Made by a program: the position numbers and the translations under genes
Shown: positions 16,791 to 25,514 of the stretch, in pieces
How the letters are laid out: each line of letters starts with the position of its first letter
Position numbering within the stretch: the first letter of the stretch is position 1
NCBI RefSeq assembly: GCF_014196925.1
Contig: NZ_JACIEN010000002.1
Location: 744,001 to 808,000, forward strand
Reading direction: 5' to 3'
Source: Chelatococcus caeni
GTDB lineage: Bacteria > Pseudomonadota > Alphaproteobacteria > Rhizobiales > Beijerinckiaceae
DNA length: 64,000 bases
Notes under the pieces: model-generated
Databases searched by the model: none
Told to the model about the DNA's origin: nothing
The model's input: the letters and a program-made list of their open reading frames with translations, nothing else

Positions 16791-18557
16791 ATGAGGCAAG
16801 ACCGCTCTCTCCTCGCGATCCTCGTCTTCGCCGTCGTCTATGCGGCGCTATCGCTCACCGTCACCAACTCCTACTACCAGCTCATGATGACGCTGGTCCT
16901 CGTCTGGGCGACGATGGGCCTGTCGTGGAACCTGCTCAGCGGCTATACGGGCCTCGTCTCGTTCGGCCATGCGGCCTTCTTCGGCCTCGGCGCCTATACG
17001 GTCGCGCTGGCGCAGAACTATTTCGGCCTCTCGCCCTGGATTTCGATCCCCATCGCGGCCGTGCTGGGCGGCATTGCCGGCCTCGTCGTCGGCCTGCCGA
17101 CCTTCCGGCTGAGGGGGCACTATTTCGCCCTCGCCATGCTCGCCTATCCGCTGGCGCTGCTCTACGTCTTCGAGTGGCTCGGCTACCAGGAGGTCTCGCT
17201 CCCCATGGAGCGGGTGCATCCGGCAGCCTACATGCAGTTCTCGGACGGGCGCATCTACACCTTCATCGCGCTCGTCATCCTCGTTCTCGTCATGCTCGTC
17301 ACCCGAAGGGTCGAGCGCTCGCGCTTCGGCCTCGCCCTCATGGCGATCAAGCAGAACGAGGCAGCGGCGGATGCCGCCGGCATCGACACGCTCGGCTGGA
17401 AGCTGCGCGCCATCGCCCTCAGCGGCATGATCGCGGGCGGCATCGGCGGCTTCTACGCCGTCGTCCTCCTCGTGGTCACGCCGATCGCGGTGTTCGGCAT
17501 GCTCGTCTCGGCGCAGGCCCTGACGGTCGCCATGTTCGGCGGTGTCGGCACGGTCTGGGGCCCGGTGATCGGCGCGCTCATCCTCATTCCGGTCAGCGAG
17601 ACGCTGCATGCCGAACTCGGCGCCTGGGTGCCCGGCATCCAGGGCGTGATCTACGGCTGCGCCATCATCGCGGTGATGATCGCCGCCCCCGAGGGCCTGT
17701 TCTGGACGCTGCGCGACCGCTTCTTCAAGCGGGCGCCGGCTGCGGCGGCCGAGGCTCCGCCGCCGTCGCCGGAGAATGTCGTTGCCTGGTCGGCGCAGCG
17801 CCCGCGCCGCACGGTCGGGGACGAGGTCATCCTCGACGTGAAGGGTCTCTCCAAGTCCTTCGGGGGCCTGAAGGCCGTGCAGGACGTCAGCTTCCAGGTC
17901 CGCAAGGGCATGATCCTCGGCATCATCGGCCCGAACGGGGCGGGCAAGACCACCGTCTTCAACCTGCTCAACGGCTTCCTGGTGCCGGATACGGGGGAAG
18001 TGCTGCTCAACGGCCGCAACATCGTCGGTCGCAAGCCTCACCAGCTGTGCGCCATGGGCATGGGCCGCACCTTCCAGATCATGCGCCCGTTCCAGCGCAT
18101 GACGGTGGCGGACAACGTGCTCGTCGGCGCCTTCGTCAAGGCGGCGACCGACGAGGAGGCTCGCAGGCTCGCGGCCGACGCGATCCGCCGGGTCGGGCTC
18201 GCCGACCATGCGGACGAGATCGCCGGCGGCCTCGCCACGCGGCAGCTCCGCCTGATGGAGATCGCCCGGGCGCTCGCCGGGCAGCCCGAGATCCTGCTGC
18301 TCGACGAAACGCTCGCAGGCCTCGGCCACGGCGAGGTCGACGATGTCATCGCCGTCATCCGCAGGCTGGCGGACGAAGGCACCACCATCGTCATCATCGA
18401 GCACACGATGCAGGCCATGGTCCGCCTCGTCGACCACTTCCTCGTGCTCGACCACGGCGCCGTGCTCGTCGACGGCGAGCCGGAGGCGGTCACGCGCGAT
18501 CCGCAGGTGGTCGAAGCCTATCTCGGCAAGAAATGGGGCGCCTATGCTCACAATTGA
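16791..18557 (+). CDS. Fused LivM-type permease and LivG-type ATPase
   Basis: A 588-residue fusion. Residues 1-315 are a LivM permease (GLVSFGHAAFFGLGAYT). A Pro/Ala-rich linker at about 315-342 leads to the ATPase (343-588) with Walker A GPNGAGKT (380-387) and Walker B ILLLDE (501-506). The ABC signature is degenerate: the usual xxGQ is LATRQ (481-485), replacing the key Gly with Arg, and Walker B is followed by T rather than P (LLDET). The partner LivF is canonical, so only one composite ATP site may be fully competent. It overlaps the LivF start by 14 bp. Fusion of the two subunits is an uncommon but known arrangement. Confidence 0.92.
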   Translation: MRQDRSLLAILVFAVVYAALSLTVTNSYYQLMMTLVLVWATMGLSWNLLSGYTGLVSFGHAAFFGLGAYTVALAQNYFGLSPWISIPIAAVLGGIAGLVVGLPTFRLRGHYFALAMLAYPLALLYVFEWLGYQEVSLPMERVHPAAYMQFSDGRIYTFIALVILVLVMLVTRRVERSRFGLALMAIKQNEAAADAAGIDTLGWKLRAIALSGMIAGGIGGFYAVVLLVVTPIAVFGMLVSAQALTVAMFGGVGTVWGPVIGALILIPVSETLHAELGAWVPGIQGVIYGCAIIAVMIAAPEGLFWTLRDRFFKRAPAAAAEAPPPSPENVVAWSAQRPRRTVGDEVILDVKGLSKSFGGLKAVQDVSFQVRKGMILGIIGPNGAGKTTVFNLLNGFLVPDTGEVLLNGRNIVGRKPHQLCAMGMGRTFQIMRPFQRMTVADNVLVGAFVKAATDEEARRLAADAIRRVGLADHADEIAGGLATRQLRLMEIARALAGQPEILLLDETLAGLGHGEVDDVIAVIRRLADEGTTIVIIEHTMQAMVRLVDHFLVLDHGAVLVDGEPEAVTRDPQVVEAYLGKKWGAYAHN

Positions 18558-19251
18558 TCGCCTCGACGCGGCCTATTCGGTGCTGCCGGTCCTCAAGGGC
18601 GTCTCGATCGAGGTGGCCGCCGGGCAGTTCGTCGCCATCGTCGGCCCGAACGGGGCCGGAAAGACGACCCTGTTCAAGACGATCTCCGGCATCGTCATTC
18701 CGTCGGCGGGGCGGCTCGTCTTCGACGGGCAGGACCTCATGAGCGTGCCGCCGTCGGCGCGCGCGCATCTCGGCATCGCCCACGTGCCGGAAGGCCGCCA
18801 GGTGTTCCCGTCGCTGACCGTGATGGAGAACCTCGAGATGGGCGCCTACACGGCGGCGGGCCGGCGCGCCTGGCGGTCCAACCTCGACATGATCCTGACC
18901 CTGATGCCGGTGCTCGCCGAGCGCCGCCACCAGCCGGCGGGCACCCTGTCGGGCGGCCAGCAGCAGATGCTCGCCATCGGGCGCGGGCTCGCCTCGGCGC
19001 CCAAGCTGCTGATGCTCGACGAGCCGTCCATGGGCCTCGCGCCGGCGATGGCCGACTTCATCTTCGAGCGGCTCATCGACATCCGCCGCCAGACGAACCT
19101 CACGATCCTGCTCGTCGAGCAGCGGGTCGCGGAGGCGCTGGAGACGGCCGACTACGGCTACGTGCTGGAGACGGGGCGCGTGGTGCTGGAAGGCACCAAC
19201 GCGACGCTGCGCGCCGATGACCGTGTCCGGCAGGCCTATCTCGGCATGTGA
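18544..19251 (+). CDS. Branched-chain amino acid-type ABC ATP-binding protein (LivF family)
   Basis: A 235-residue ATPase: Walker A GPNGAGKTT near 36, canonical signature TLSGGQQQM, Walker B LLMLDEPSMGLAP. It forms a heterodimer with the LivG half of the fusion protein encoded just upstream, whose reading frame it overlaps by 14 bp. A small hairpin and a strong GGGGAGGA sequence separate it from the binding-protein gene. Confidence 0.94.
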   Translation: MLTIDRLDAAYSVLPVLKGVSIEVAAGQFVAIVGPNGAGKTTLFKTISGIVIPSAGRLVFDGQDLMSVPPSARAHLGIAHVPEGRQVFPSLTVMENLEMGAYTAAGRRAWRSNLDMILTLMPVLAERRHQPAGTLSGGQQQMLAIGRGLASAPKLLMLDEPSMGLAPAMADFIFERLIDIRRQTNLTILLVEQRVAEALETADYGYVLETGRVVLEGTNATLRADDRVRQAYLGM

Positions 19252-19260
19252 CGACAACAG

Positions 19261-19275
19261 CCGCCGCAAAGGCGG
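19261..19275 (+). other. Short hairpin upstream of first Liv-type binding protein
   Basis: CCGCC-GCAAA-GGCGG lies between the LivF stop and the ribosome-binding region of the binding-protein gene. A very similar element (stem with an AGCAAA loop) precedes the taurine-type binding-protein gene at 32616-32633. A 5' stabilising or processing role is inferred. Confidence 0.35.
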
Positions 19276-19300
19276 GAACGGGAAAAAAGGGGAGGACGGG

Positions 19301-20530
19301 ATGCACAGCAAGGGATCGTTGACGAGGCGCGGCCTCATCGCGACGGCCGCGGCTTTCGGGGTTGCCGGCGCGGCGCGGGCGCAGCAGCCGGCCGAGGTGA
19401 AGATCGGCCTCATCGTGCCGTTGTCCGGCCTCTACACGCGGCCCGGCACGGTCATGCGCATGGGCGCGCAGATGGGCATCGAGCACATCAACGCACAGGG
19501 CGGCATCAAGGCGCTCGGCGGCGCCAGGCTGCGGCTGGTGACCATCGACTGCGGCGACACGACGGAGAAGGCCAAGAACGCAGCGCAGCGCATGGTGGCG
19601 CAGGAGCCGGACCTCGTCGGCGCCACAGGCTCCTATCTCAGCTCCTTCACGCTTGCGGTGACGGAGGTCACGGAGCGGGCGCAGCTGCCGGTGGTGACGC
19701 TGTCCTACTCGGACCTGCTCACGGAACGCGGCTTCAAGTTCATCTTCCAGACCGCGGCGACCGCAGGCGCGCAATCCGCCATGGGGCTGCCGGAACTGAT
19801 GAAGCTCGCCCAGTCGGCGTCCGGCAAGCGGCCGAAGACGGTCGGCATCGTCATGGACAACACGGCGACCTCCGTCGCCACCGCCAAGGCCATCAAGGAG
19901 AAGCTGCTCGACGAGCTCGGCCTCGAACTCCTCTTCGATGAGGTCTGGACGCCGCCGCTCGCCGATGCGACGCCGCTCGTCCAGCGCGTCCGCTCGGCGC
20001 GTCCTGATCTTCTCCTCTTCATGCCGAACGCCGTGTCCGACGCAAAGCTCGGCCTCGAGAAGCTGAGCGAGTTCGGCCTCGGGCAGGGGCGCATCCCGAC
20101 GATCTCCTTCTCGATCACGGTGGCCGAGCCCGACATGCTGCAGAGCGTGACGCCGGAGGTGGTGCAGGGCCTCATGACCATCGTCGCCAACTGGGGCTCG
20201 AAGGGCCAGGAGGCGCTGATGGCGGAGCTGAAGGCCAAGTACGGCGAGCCCTGGATGACGCAGAACGCCATCTCGACCTATGGCGATATGTGGCTGTTCA
20301 AGGAGGCGCTGGAAAAGGCCGGCAAGGCCGATCGCCTCGCCGTTGCCGAGGCGCTGCGCAACCTCGATGGCGCACCGTCGCGGTACTACCCGGGCGGCAT
20401 CCTGAAATTCGACGAGCGGGGCCGGCGCATCGGCGCCGGCATCACCATCGTGCAGTGGCAGGACGGCGTGCCCGTCACCGTCTATCCGCCCGATCTCGCC
20501 ACGGCGCAGCCGTTCTGGCCCAAGGCCTGA
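19301..20530 (+). CDS. ABC substrate-binding protein, Leu/Ile/Val-binding type, copy 1
   Basis: A 409-residue periplasmic binding protein. The N-terminus MHSKGSLTRRGLIATAAAFG has a twin-arginine-like motif and a cleavable region ending ARAQ. The mature protein starts with QPAEVKIGLIVPLSG, the type-1 fold of LivJ/LivK. ATG 19301 has GGGGAGGA upstream. The next gene encodes a close paralogue: long blocks such as IEHINA, KALGGA, KNAAQRMVAQE and WTPPLADATPLVQRVR are shared. Ligand unknown; the neighbouring enzymes suggest an aromatic or cyclic carboxylate rather than an amino acid. Confidence 0.92.
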   Translation: MHSKGSLTRRGLIATAAAFGVAGAARAQQPAEVKIGLIVPLSGLYTRPGTVMRMGAQMGIEHINAQGGIKALGGARLRLVTIDCGDTTEKAKNAAQRMVAQEPDLVGATGSYLSSFTLAVTEVTERAQLPVVTLSYSDLLTERGFKFIFQTAATAGAQSAMGLPELMKLAQSASGKRPKTVGIVMDNTATSVATAKAIKEKLLDELGLELLFDEVWTPPLADATPLVQRVRSARPDLLLFMPNAVSDAKLGLEKLSEFGLGQGRIPTISFSITVAEPDMLQSVTPEVVQGLMTIVANWGSKGQEALMAELKAKYGEPWMTQNAISTYGDMWLFKEALEKAGKADRLAVAEALRNLDGAPSRYYPGGILKFDERGRRIGAGITIVQWQDGVPVTVYPPDLATAQPFWPKA

Positions 20531-20574
20531 GGGTGCCCGGCGCAAGCAAGACCATCATCCAGGGAGGGACAATC

Positions 20575-21822
20575 ATGAACACGAAGACGTGTGGTGCGAG
20601 CCGCCGCGCCGTGCTGGCCGCCGGGCTTGCTCTTGCGGCATCCGCGATCACCGGCGAGGCCGCGGCGCAGCAGCCCGCCGAGGTGAAGGTGGGCCTGCTC
20701 GTGCCGCTCTCGGGCATCTACAGCCGGCCCGGCCAGGTGATGCGCATGGGCGCCGAGATGGCGGTCGAGCACATCAATGCCGCGGGCGGCATCAAGGCGC
20801 TCGGCGGCGCCAAGCTGAAGCTCGTGCAGATCGATGCCGGCGACAGCACCGAGAAGGCCAAGAACGCCGCCCAGCGCATGGTGGCGCAGGAGGGCGACCT
20901 CGTGGCGGCGAGCGCCGCCTATCTCAGCTCCTTCACCCTCGCCGTCACCGAGGTGACGGAGCGGGCGCACCTGCCGGTGCTGACGCTGTCCTATTCCGAC
21001 CTCATCACCGAGCGCGGCTTCAAATATGTCTTCCAGACCTCGGCGACCGCGGCGGCGCAGGCCGAGACAGCGCTGCCCGAGATCATGAAGCTCGCCGAGG
21101 CGACCTCCGGCGAGCGGCCGAAGACGGTGGCCATCATCACCGACAACACCGCCGCTTCCGTCGCCTCGGTGAAGCCGATGAAGGAGCGGCTGCTCAAGCA
21201 GTATGGCCTCGAACTCGTCGTCGACGAGACATGGACGCCGCCGCTCGCCGATGCGACGCCGCTCGTGCAGCGCGTGCGCGCCACGCGTCCCGACATGCTC
21301 TTCTTCCTGCCGACCGTGATCTCGGATGCCAAGCTCCTTCTCGAGAAGATGAACGAATTCGGCCTCGCCCAGGCGCGCATCCCGGTCATCTCCTTCGGCA
21401 TCGCCGTCGCCGAGCCGGACCTTCTGAAGAACATGAGCCCGGAGCTTCTGCAGGGCGTGATGACCGTCGTCGGCAACTGGGGCTCCAAGGGGCACGAGGC
21501 GCTCATCGAGGAGCTTCGCAACAAATATGACGAGCCCTGGATGACGCAGAACGCCATCTCGACCTACGGCGACATGTGGATCATCAAGGAAGCGCTCGAG
21601 CTGGCCGGCAAGGCCGACAAGGAGGCCGTGGCCGAGGCCCTGCGCAGCATGGACCTGACGTCCGGCCCGACGAAATACTTCCCGGGCGGCCGCATGAAAT
21701 TCGACGACAAGGGCCGCCGCGTCGATGCGAGCTTCACCATCGTGCAGTGGCAGGACGGCCTGCCGGTGACGGTCTATCCGCCCGATCTCGCCATGGCCAA
21801 GGCCTTCTGGTCGAAGAAATAG
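20575..21822 (+). CDS. ABC substrate-binding protein, Leu/Ile/Val-binding type, copy 2
   Basis: A 415-residue periplasmic protein. Its signal peptide (MNTKTCGASRRAVLAAGLAL ... AAAQ) also has paired Arg. The mature sequence is highly similar along its whole length to the product of the preceding gene, from QPAEVKVGLLVPLSG to the C-terminal VTVYPPDLAMAKAFW. This is therefore a tandem duplication. It has AGGGAGGG upstream of ATG 20575. Two binding proteins may serve one permease with different ligand preferences, as LivJ and LivK do. Confidence 0.92.
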   Translation: MNTKTCGASRRAVLAAGLALAASAITGEAAAQQPAEVKVGLLVPLSGIYSRPGQVMRMGAEMAVEHINAAGGIKALGGAKLKLVQIDAGDSTEKAKNAAQRMVAQEGDLVAASAAYLSSFTLAVTEVTERAHLPVLTLSYSDLITERGFKYVFQTSATAAAQAETALPEIMKLAEATSGERPKTVAIITDNTAASVASVKPMKERLLKQYGLELVVDETWTPPLADATPLVQRVRATRPDMLFFLPTVISDAKLLLEKMNEFGLAQARIPVISFGIAVAEPDLLKNMSPELLQGVMTVVGNWGSKGHEALIEELRNKYDEPWMTQNAISTYGDMWIIKEALELAGKADKEAVAEALRSMDLTSGPTKYFPGGRMKFDDKGRRVDASFTIVQWQDGLPVTVYPPDLAMAKAFWSKK

Positions 21823-21884
21823 ATTTCACCCGCGGTCGTTCACCGAGGGCGGCCGCGGTTCCTTCCCCCAACAGGAGACAGCGC

Positions 21885-22268
21885 ATGAGCAGGGACGTTT
21901 TTGACCGCGGCCTCGAGATCCGCAAATCCGTCCTCGGCAAGGAGTTCGTCGAGAAATCCTTCGCCGCGGCCGACGATTTCAACATGCCGCAGCAGGAACT
22001 CGTCACCGAATATTGCTGGGGCGCCGTCTGGGGCCGCGAGGGCCTCGACCGCCGGACGCGCAGCATGCTCAATCTCGCCATGCTGAGCGCGCTCAACCGC
22101 CCGCATGAGCTCAGGATGCATCTCAAGGGAGCGTTGCGGAACGGCGTCACCCGTGAGGAAATCCGCGAGGTGCTGCTGCAGGTGACCATCTACTGCGGCG
22201 TGCCGGCCGGCGTGGACGCCTTCCGCACGGCGCGCGAGGTCTTCGCCGAGGTCGACGGGGCGAAATAG
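21885..22268 (+). CDS. Carboxymuconolactone decarboxylase (CMD) family protein
   Basis: A 127-residue CMD-domain protein. It resembles the PcaC branch: EYCWGAVWGREGLDRRTRSM, then ALNRPHELRMHLKGALRNG and a C-terminal EVLLQVTIYCGVPAGVDAF. There is no CxxC pair of the AhpD type, so a peroxidase role is unlikely. It may act on a lactone intermediate together with the MBL-fold hydrolase two genes downstream. ATG 21885 has CAGGAGA upstream. Confidence 0.9.
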   Translation: MSRDVFDRGLEIRKSVLGKEFVEKSFAAADDFNMPQQELVTEYCWGAVWGREGLDRRTRSMLNLAMLSALNRPHELRMHLKGALRNGVTREEIREVLLQVTIYCGVPAGVDAFRTAREVFAEVDGAK

Positions 22269-22288
22269 CGGCAGAGGAGTGTGGGAGC

Positions 22289-23767
22289 GTGAAGACCTAT
22301 CGGATGCTGGTCGGCGGCGCCTGGATCGTGGCTGCCGGGGGAGAGACCTTCGAGACCGAGAGCCCGTTTTCCGGGGAAGCCTGGGCCCGCATTCCGCGTG
22401 GCACGCCCGCCGACGTGGACAGGGCGGTCGCGGCTGCGGCCGCCGCTTTCGCCGATCCCGCCTGGCGGCGCATCAGCGCGAGCGCCCGCGGGGCCCTGTT
22501 GCGCAGGCTCGGCGATCTCGTCGCAGCGGAGGCCGAGCGCCTCGCCGAGATCGAGACCCGCGACAACGGCAAGCTCATCACGGAGATGCGCGGCCAGCTG
22601 CGCTACATCCCGCAGTGGTTCTACTATTTCGGCGGCCTCGCGGACAAACTCGAAGGCCGGGTCATCCCGATCGACAAGCCCGGCGTCTTCAACTTCACGC
22701 GTGAGGAGCCGCTTGGCGTCGTCGCCGCCATCACCCCCTGGAATTCGCCGCTGATGCTCGCGGCCTGGAAGCTGGCGCCGGCCCTCGGCGCCGGCAACAC
22801 GGTCGTCTGGAAGCCGTCCGAGTTCTCGTCGGCGTCGGCGCTCGAATTCGGGCGGCTGTTCGAGGAGGCGGGGTTCCCGCCCGGCGTCGTCAATATCGTC
22901 ACCGGCTTCGGCAACGAGATCGGCGAGCGGCTCGTCGCGCATCCCCGCGTCGCCAAGGTCGCCTTCACGGGCGGCGACCGCACCGGCCAGAGCGTCTACG
23001 AACTCGCCGCCCGCTCCATCAAGCCCGTGACGCTCGAACTCGGCGGCAAGTCGGCCAATATCGTCTTCGAGGACGCCGAGATCGACAACGCCGTCAAGGG
23101 CGTCGTCTCCGGCATCTTCGCCGCGACGGGGCAGACCTGCATCGCAGGCTCCCGCGCCCTGGTGCACCGCTCGCTGCACGACGATTTCGTGGAGCGCCTG
23201 CTCGCCGTGGCGAAGACTGCGCGCATGGGCGATCCTCTTGACGAGGCCACCCAGGTCGGCCCGGTCACCACGCGTCCTCAGCACGCCAAGGTGCTCGAAT
23301 ATATCGAGATCGCGAAGGCGGAAGGCGCGCGCTGCGTGCTCGGCGGCACGCCCGCGACCCGGCCGGAATGCGGCAAGGGCTGGTTCGTCGAGCCGACCAT
23401 CTTTACCCATGTGAAGCCCACCATGCGCATCGCGCAGGAGGAGGTGTTCGGGCCCGTCCTCTCGATCATCCCCTTCGACGACGACGAAGAGGCGATCGCC
23501 ATCGCCAACGGCACCCTGTACGGGCTCGCCGCCGGCGTCTGGACGCAGAGCATCGGACGGGCGCTCACCATGGCGGAGCGGCTCGAAGCGGGCACCGTCT
23601 GGGTCAACACCTACCGGGCCGTCAGCTACATGTCGCCCTTCGGCGGCTACAAGCGCTCCGGCATCGGGCGCGAAAGCGGCCTCAGCGCCGTGCGCGAATA
23701 CCTGCAGGAGAAGAGCGTCTGGATCGACACCAGCGGTGAGGTGCCGAACCCCTTCGTCATGCGCTGA
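22289..23767 (+). CDS. Aldehyde dehydrogenase family protein
   Basis: A 492-residue NAD(P)-dependent aldehyde dehydrogenase. The catalytic Cys is C284 (ATGQTCIAGSR) and the general base E250 (LELGGKSANIVF). The nucleotide-binding region includes TPWNSPLMLAAWKLAPALGAGN and FTGGDRTG. It resembles hydroxymuconic-semialdehyde/betaine-aldehyde-type ALDHs. It starts at GTG 22289, preceded by GAGGAG. It oxidises an aldehyde intermediate of the pathway served by the Liv-type importer; the exact substrate is unknown. Confidence 0.93.
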   Translation: MKTYRMLVGGAWIVAAGGETFETESPFSGEAWARIPRGTPADVDRAVAAAAAAFADPAWRRISASARGALLRRLGDLVAAEAERLAEIETRDNGKLITEMRGQLRYIPQWFYYFGGLADKLEGRVIPIDKPGVFNFTREEPLGVVAAITPWNSPLMLAAWKLAPALGAGNTVVWKPSEFSSASALEFGRLFEEAGFPPGVVNIVTGFGNEIGERLVAHPRVAKVAFTGGDRTGQSVYELAARSIKPVTLELGGKSANIVFEDAEIDNAVKGVVSGIFAATGQTCIAGSRALVHRSLHDDFVERLLAVAKTARMGDPLDEATQVGPVTTRPQHAKVLEYIEIAKAEGARCVLGGTPATRPECGKGWFVEPTIFTHVKPTMRIAQEEVFGPVLSIIPFDDDEEAIAIANGTLYGLAAGVWTQSIGRALTMAERLEAGTVWVNTYRAVSYMSPFGGYKRSGIGRESGLSAVREYLQEKSVWIDTSGEVPNPFVMR

Positions 23768-23793
23768 CGCCGCAAAACCGGGAAAGGGAGGCC

Positions 23794-24603
23794 ATGGGCG
23801 ACGACATCTACGAGGTCTATGCGGTCCGCTACGGCCACAGCGCCCGACGGTCGCCGGAGAACTTCATCGGCGGCGATGCGCACGACGTCGACATGCCGCT
23901 CGACTACTTCGTCTGGGCGATCGTCGGCGAGAAGCGGACCTTCGTCGTGGACACGGGGTTCAATGCCGAATCCGGCGGCCGGCGCGGGCGCGAGTTCGTG
24001 CTGCCCGTGGCCGAGGGCCTGCGGGCCGTCGGCGTCGATCCCGGCACGGTCGAGGATGTCATCATCACGCACATGCACTACGACCATGCCGGCAACAACG
24101 ACCTTTTCCCCCGCGCCCGCTTTCACGTGCAGGACTGCGAGATGCAGTTCGTCACCGGGCGTTGCATGTGCCACCACGTGCTGCGCCACAGTTTCGAGGT
24201 CGAGGACGTCGTGGGCATGGTCCGGCGCGTCTATGCGGACAAGGTGCGCTTCCACGACGGCACGTCGGAGATCGTGCCCGGCATCACCCTGCACCACATC
24301 GGCGGCCACTCGAAGGGCCTGCAATGCGTGCGCGTCAGGACGCGGCGCGGCCATGTGGTGATCGCCTCGGATGCCGCCCATTTCTACCGCCATCTCGACG
24401 AGCGACGCGTCTTCCCGACGGTGCACAGCCTCGAAGGCGTGCTGGAGGGCTATGACACGGTCGAGAGGCTGGCGACGTCGAGGGATCATATCGTGCCCGG
24501 GCACGATCCGCTGGTGCTCGCGCTCTATCCGGCCGCCGCGCCCGGCCTCGAAGGCATCGCCGCCCGGCTCGACCTCGAGCCCAAGCGGCGCGACGGATCG
24601 TGA
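23794..24603 (+). CDS. MBL-fold metallo-hydrolase, N-acyl-homoserine-lactonase-like
   Basis: A 269-residue metallo-beta-lactamase-fold enzyme. The zinc motif THMHYDHAG (92-100) gives H93, H95, D97 and H98; further ligands are likely in HHIGGHSKG and the later ASDAAHFY. This pattern is the AttM/AiiA lactonase family, which hydrolyses lactone rings. In this operon, with CMD and aldehyde dehydrogenase genes, hydrolysis of a catabolic lactone is more likely than quorum quenching. Its stop abuts the stop of the convergent SDR gene (TGATCA). Confidence 0.9.
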   Translation: MGDDIYEVYAVRYGHSARRSPENFIGGDAHDVDMPLDYFVWAIVGEKRTFVVDTGFNAESGGRRGREFVLPVAEGLRAVGVDPGTVEDVIITHMHYDHAGNNDLFPRARFHVQDCEMQFVTGRCMCHHVLRHSFEVEDVVGMVRRVYADKVRFHDGTSEIVPGITLHHIGGHSKGLQCVRVRTRRGHVVIASDAAHFYRHLDERRVFPTVHSLEGVLEGYDTVERLATSRDHIVPGHDPLVLALYPAAAPGLEGIAARLDLEPKRRDGS

Positions 24604-25347
24604 TCACCACCGGTTGACCGGCAGCACGACGATCTCGGCGATCTGCACCTCGGGTGGCTGATCGAGCGCGAAAAGGATGCAGCGCGCCACGTCCTCTGGC
24701 GCGAGGGCCATCTTGAACTCGGCGAAATAGCGCTCGGCCGCCGCCTCGTCGCCGCGATAGCGGGCGGCGATGATGCCGGTGCGCGTGAGGCCGGGCATGA
24801 TCTCGGTGACGCGGATGCCCGTCTCGGCGAGCTCGCCGCGCAGGACGCCGGTGAAGGCGTGCACTCCGGTCTTGCTCGCCGTGTAGGCCGCCATGTCGGG
24901 CACCAGCCGCAGGGCGCTGATGGAGCTCATGTTGACGATGTCGCCGCGGTTGCGCGTGACCATGTCAGGCAGGATGGCGCGGCTGATGCGCATGAGGCCG
25001 ATGAGATTGGTCTCGATGATGGCGGCCCAGTCGTCGGCCGAGCCGATGTCGAAGCGGGTACGCCCGCCGATGTCGTGGCCGGCGTTGTTGATCAGGATGT
25101 CGATGCGGCCGAATGCCGGAGGCAGGGCGGAGGGCAGAGCGGCGACGGCGGCGCCGTCGCTGACGTCGAGCACGACGGCATGGGCCGCCCGGCCGAGTTC
25201 CGCCTGGAGTGCGTGCAGCGGCTCCGGCGCGCGGTCCACCAGGACGACCTGCCGGCCGCTCGCCACGAGGGCCCGCGCGATGGCCTTGCCCATGCCGCCG
25301 GCCGCGCCGGTGAGCAGCGCCGTGCGACGTTCCAGTGCTTCCTCCAT
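24604..25347 (-). CDS. SDR-family NAD(P)-dependent oxidoreductase
   Basis: A classical short-chain dehydrogenase of about 247 residues. It has TGAAGGMGKAIA for nucleotide binding, NNAGHD, the catalytic Ser in MSSISALRL and the YTASK pair (Tyr-x3-Lys). D in LVDRAPEP after strand 2 suggests NAD(H) preference. Two ATGs compete: 25353 lies one base from AGGGAG, while 25347 has a seven-base spacing and is preferred. It is divergent from the LysR gene and convergent with the lactonase gene, so it is likely part of the same regulon. The substrate is unknown. Confidence 0.9.
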   Translation of the reverse strand: MEEALERRTALLTGAAGGMGKAIARALVASGRQVVLVDRAPEPLHALQAELGRAAHAVVLDVSDGAAVAALPSALPPAFGRIDILINNAGHDIGGRTRFDIGSADDWAAIIETNLIGLMRISRAILPDMVTRNRGDIVNMSSISALRLVPDMAAYTASKTGVHAFTGVLRGELAETGIRVTEIMPGLTRTGIIAARYRGDEAAAERYFAEFKMALAPEDVARCILFALDQPPEVQIAEIVVLPVNRW

Positions 25348-25443
25348 CGTCATTCTCCCTTTTGTCGAAGCGCATGGTGCGCCTTGCCCGGGGCCGGATG
25401 GTGGCAGACGAATGCCTGCAAGTCGCTGTCGGGCTTGCGCTAA

Positions 25444-25453
25444 CTGTTATGAC
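25444..25453. promoter_or_regulatory. Element CTGTTATGAC in the SDR/LysR divergent promoter
   Basis: Exact repeat of the 10-mer at 13248-13257. In the same gap GCTGGACAA occurs twice (25468-25476 and 25491-25499, 23 bp apart), spanning the region just before the LysR start. Both are candidates for LysR binding. Confidence 0.35.
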
Positions 25454-25514
25454 AACTTTGTGCTATTGCTGGACAACGCCGGGCACAACGGCTGGACAAG
25501 AAAGAGTTGCAGGG

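Noticed and set aside
23794-24603. Quorum-quenching AHL lactonase as the gene's main role
   Set aside because: The fold fits, but the operon context (CMD, aldehyde dehydrogenase, importer) favours a catabolic lactone; no LuxI/LuxR quorum genes are present.
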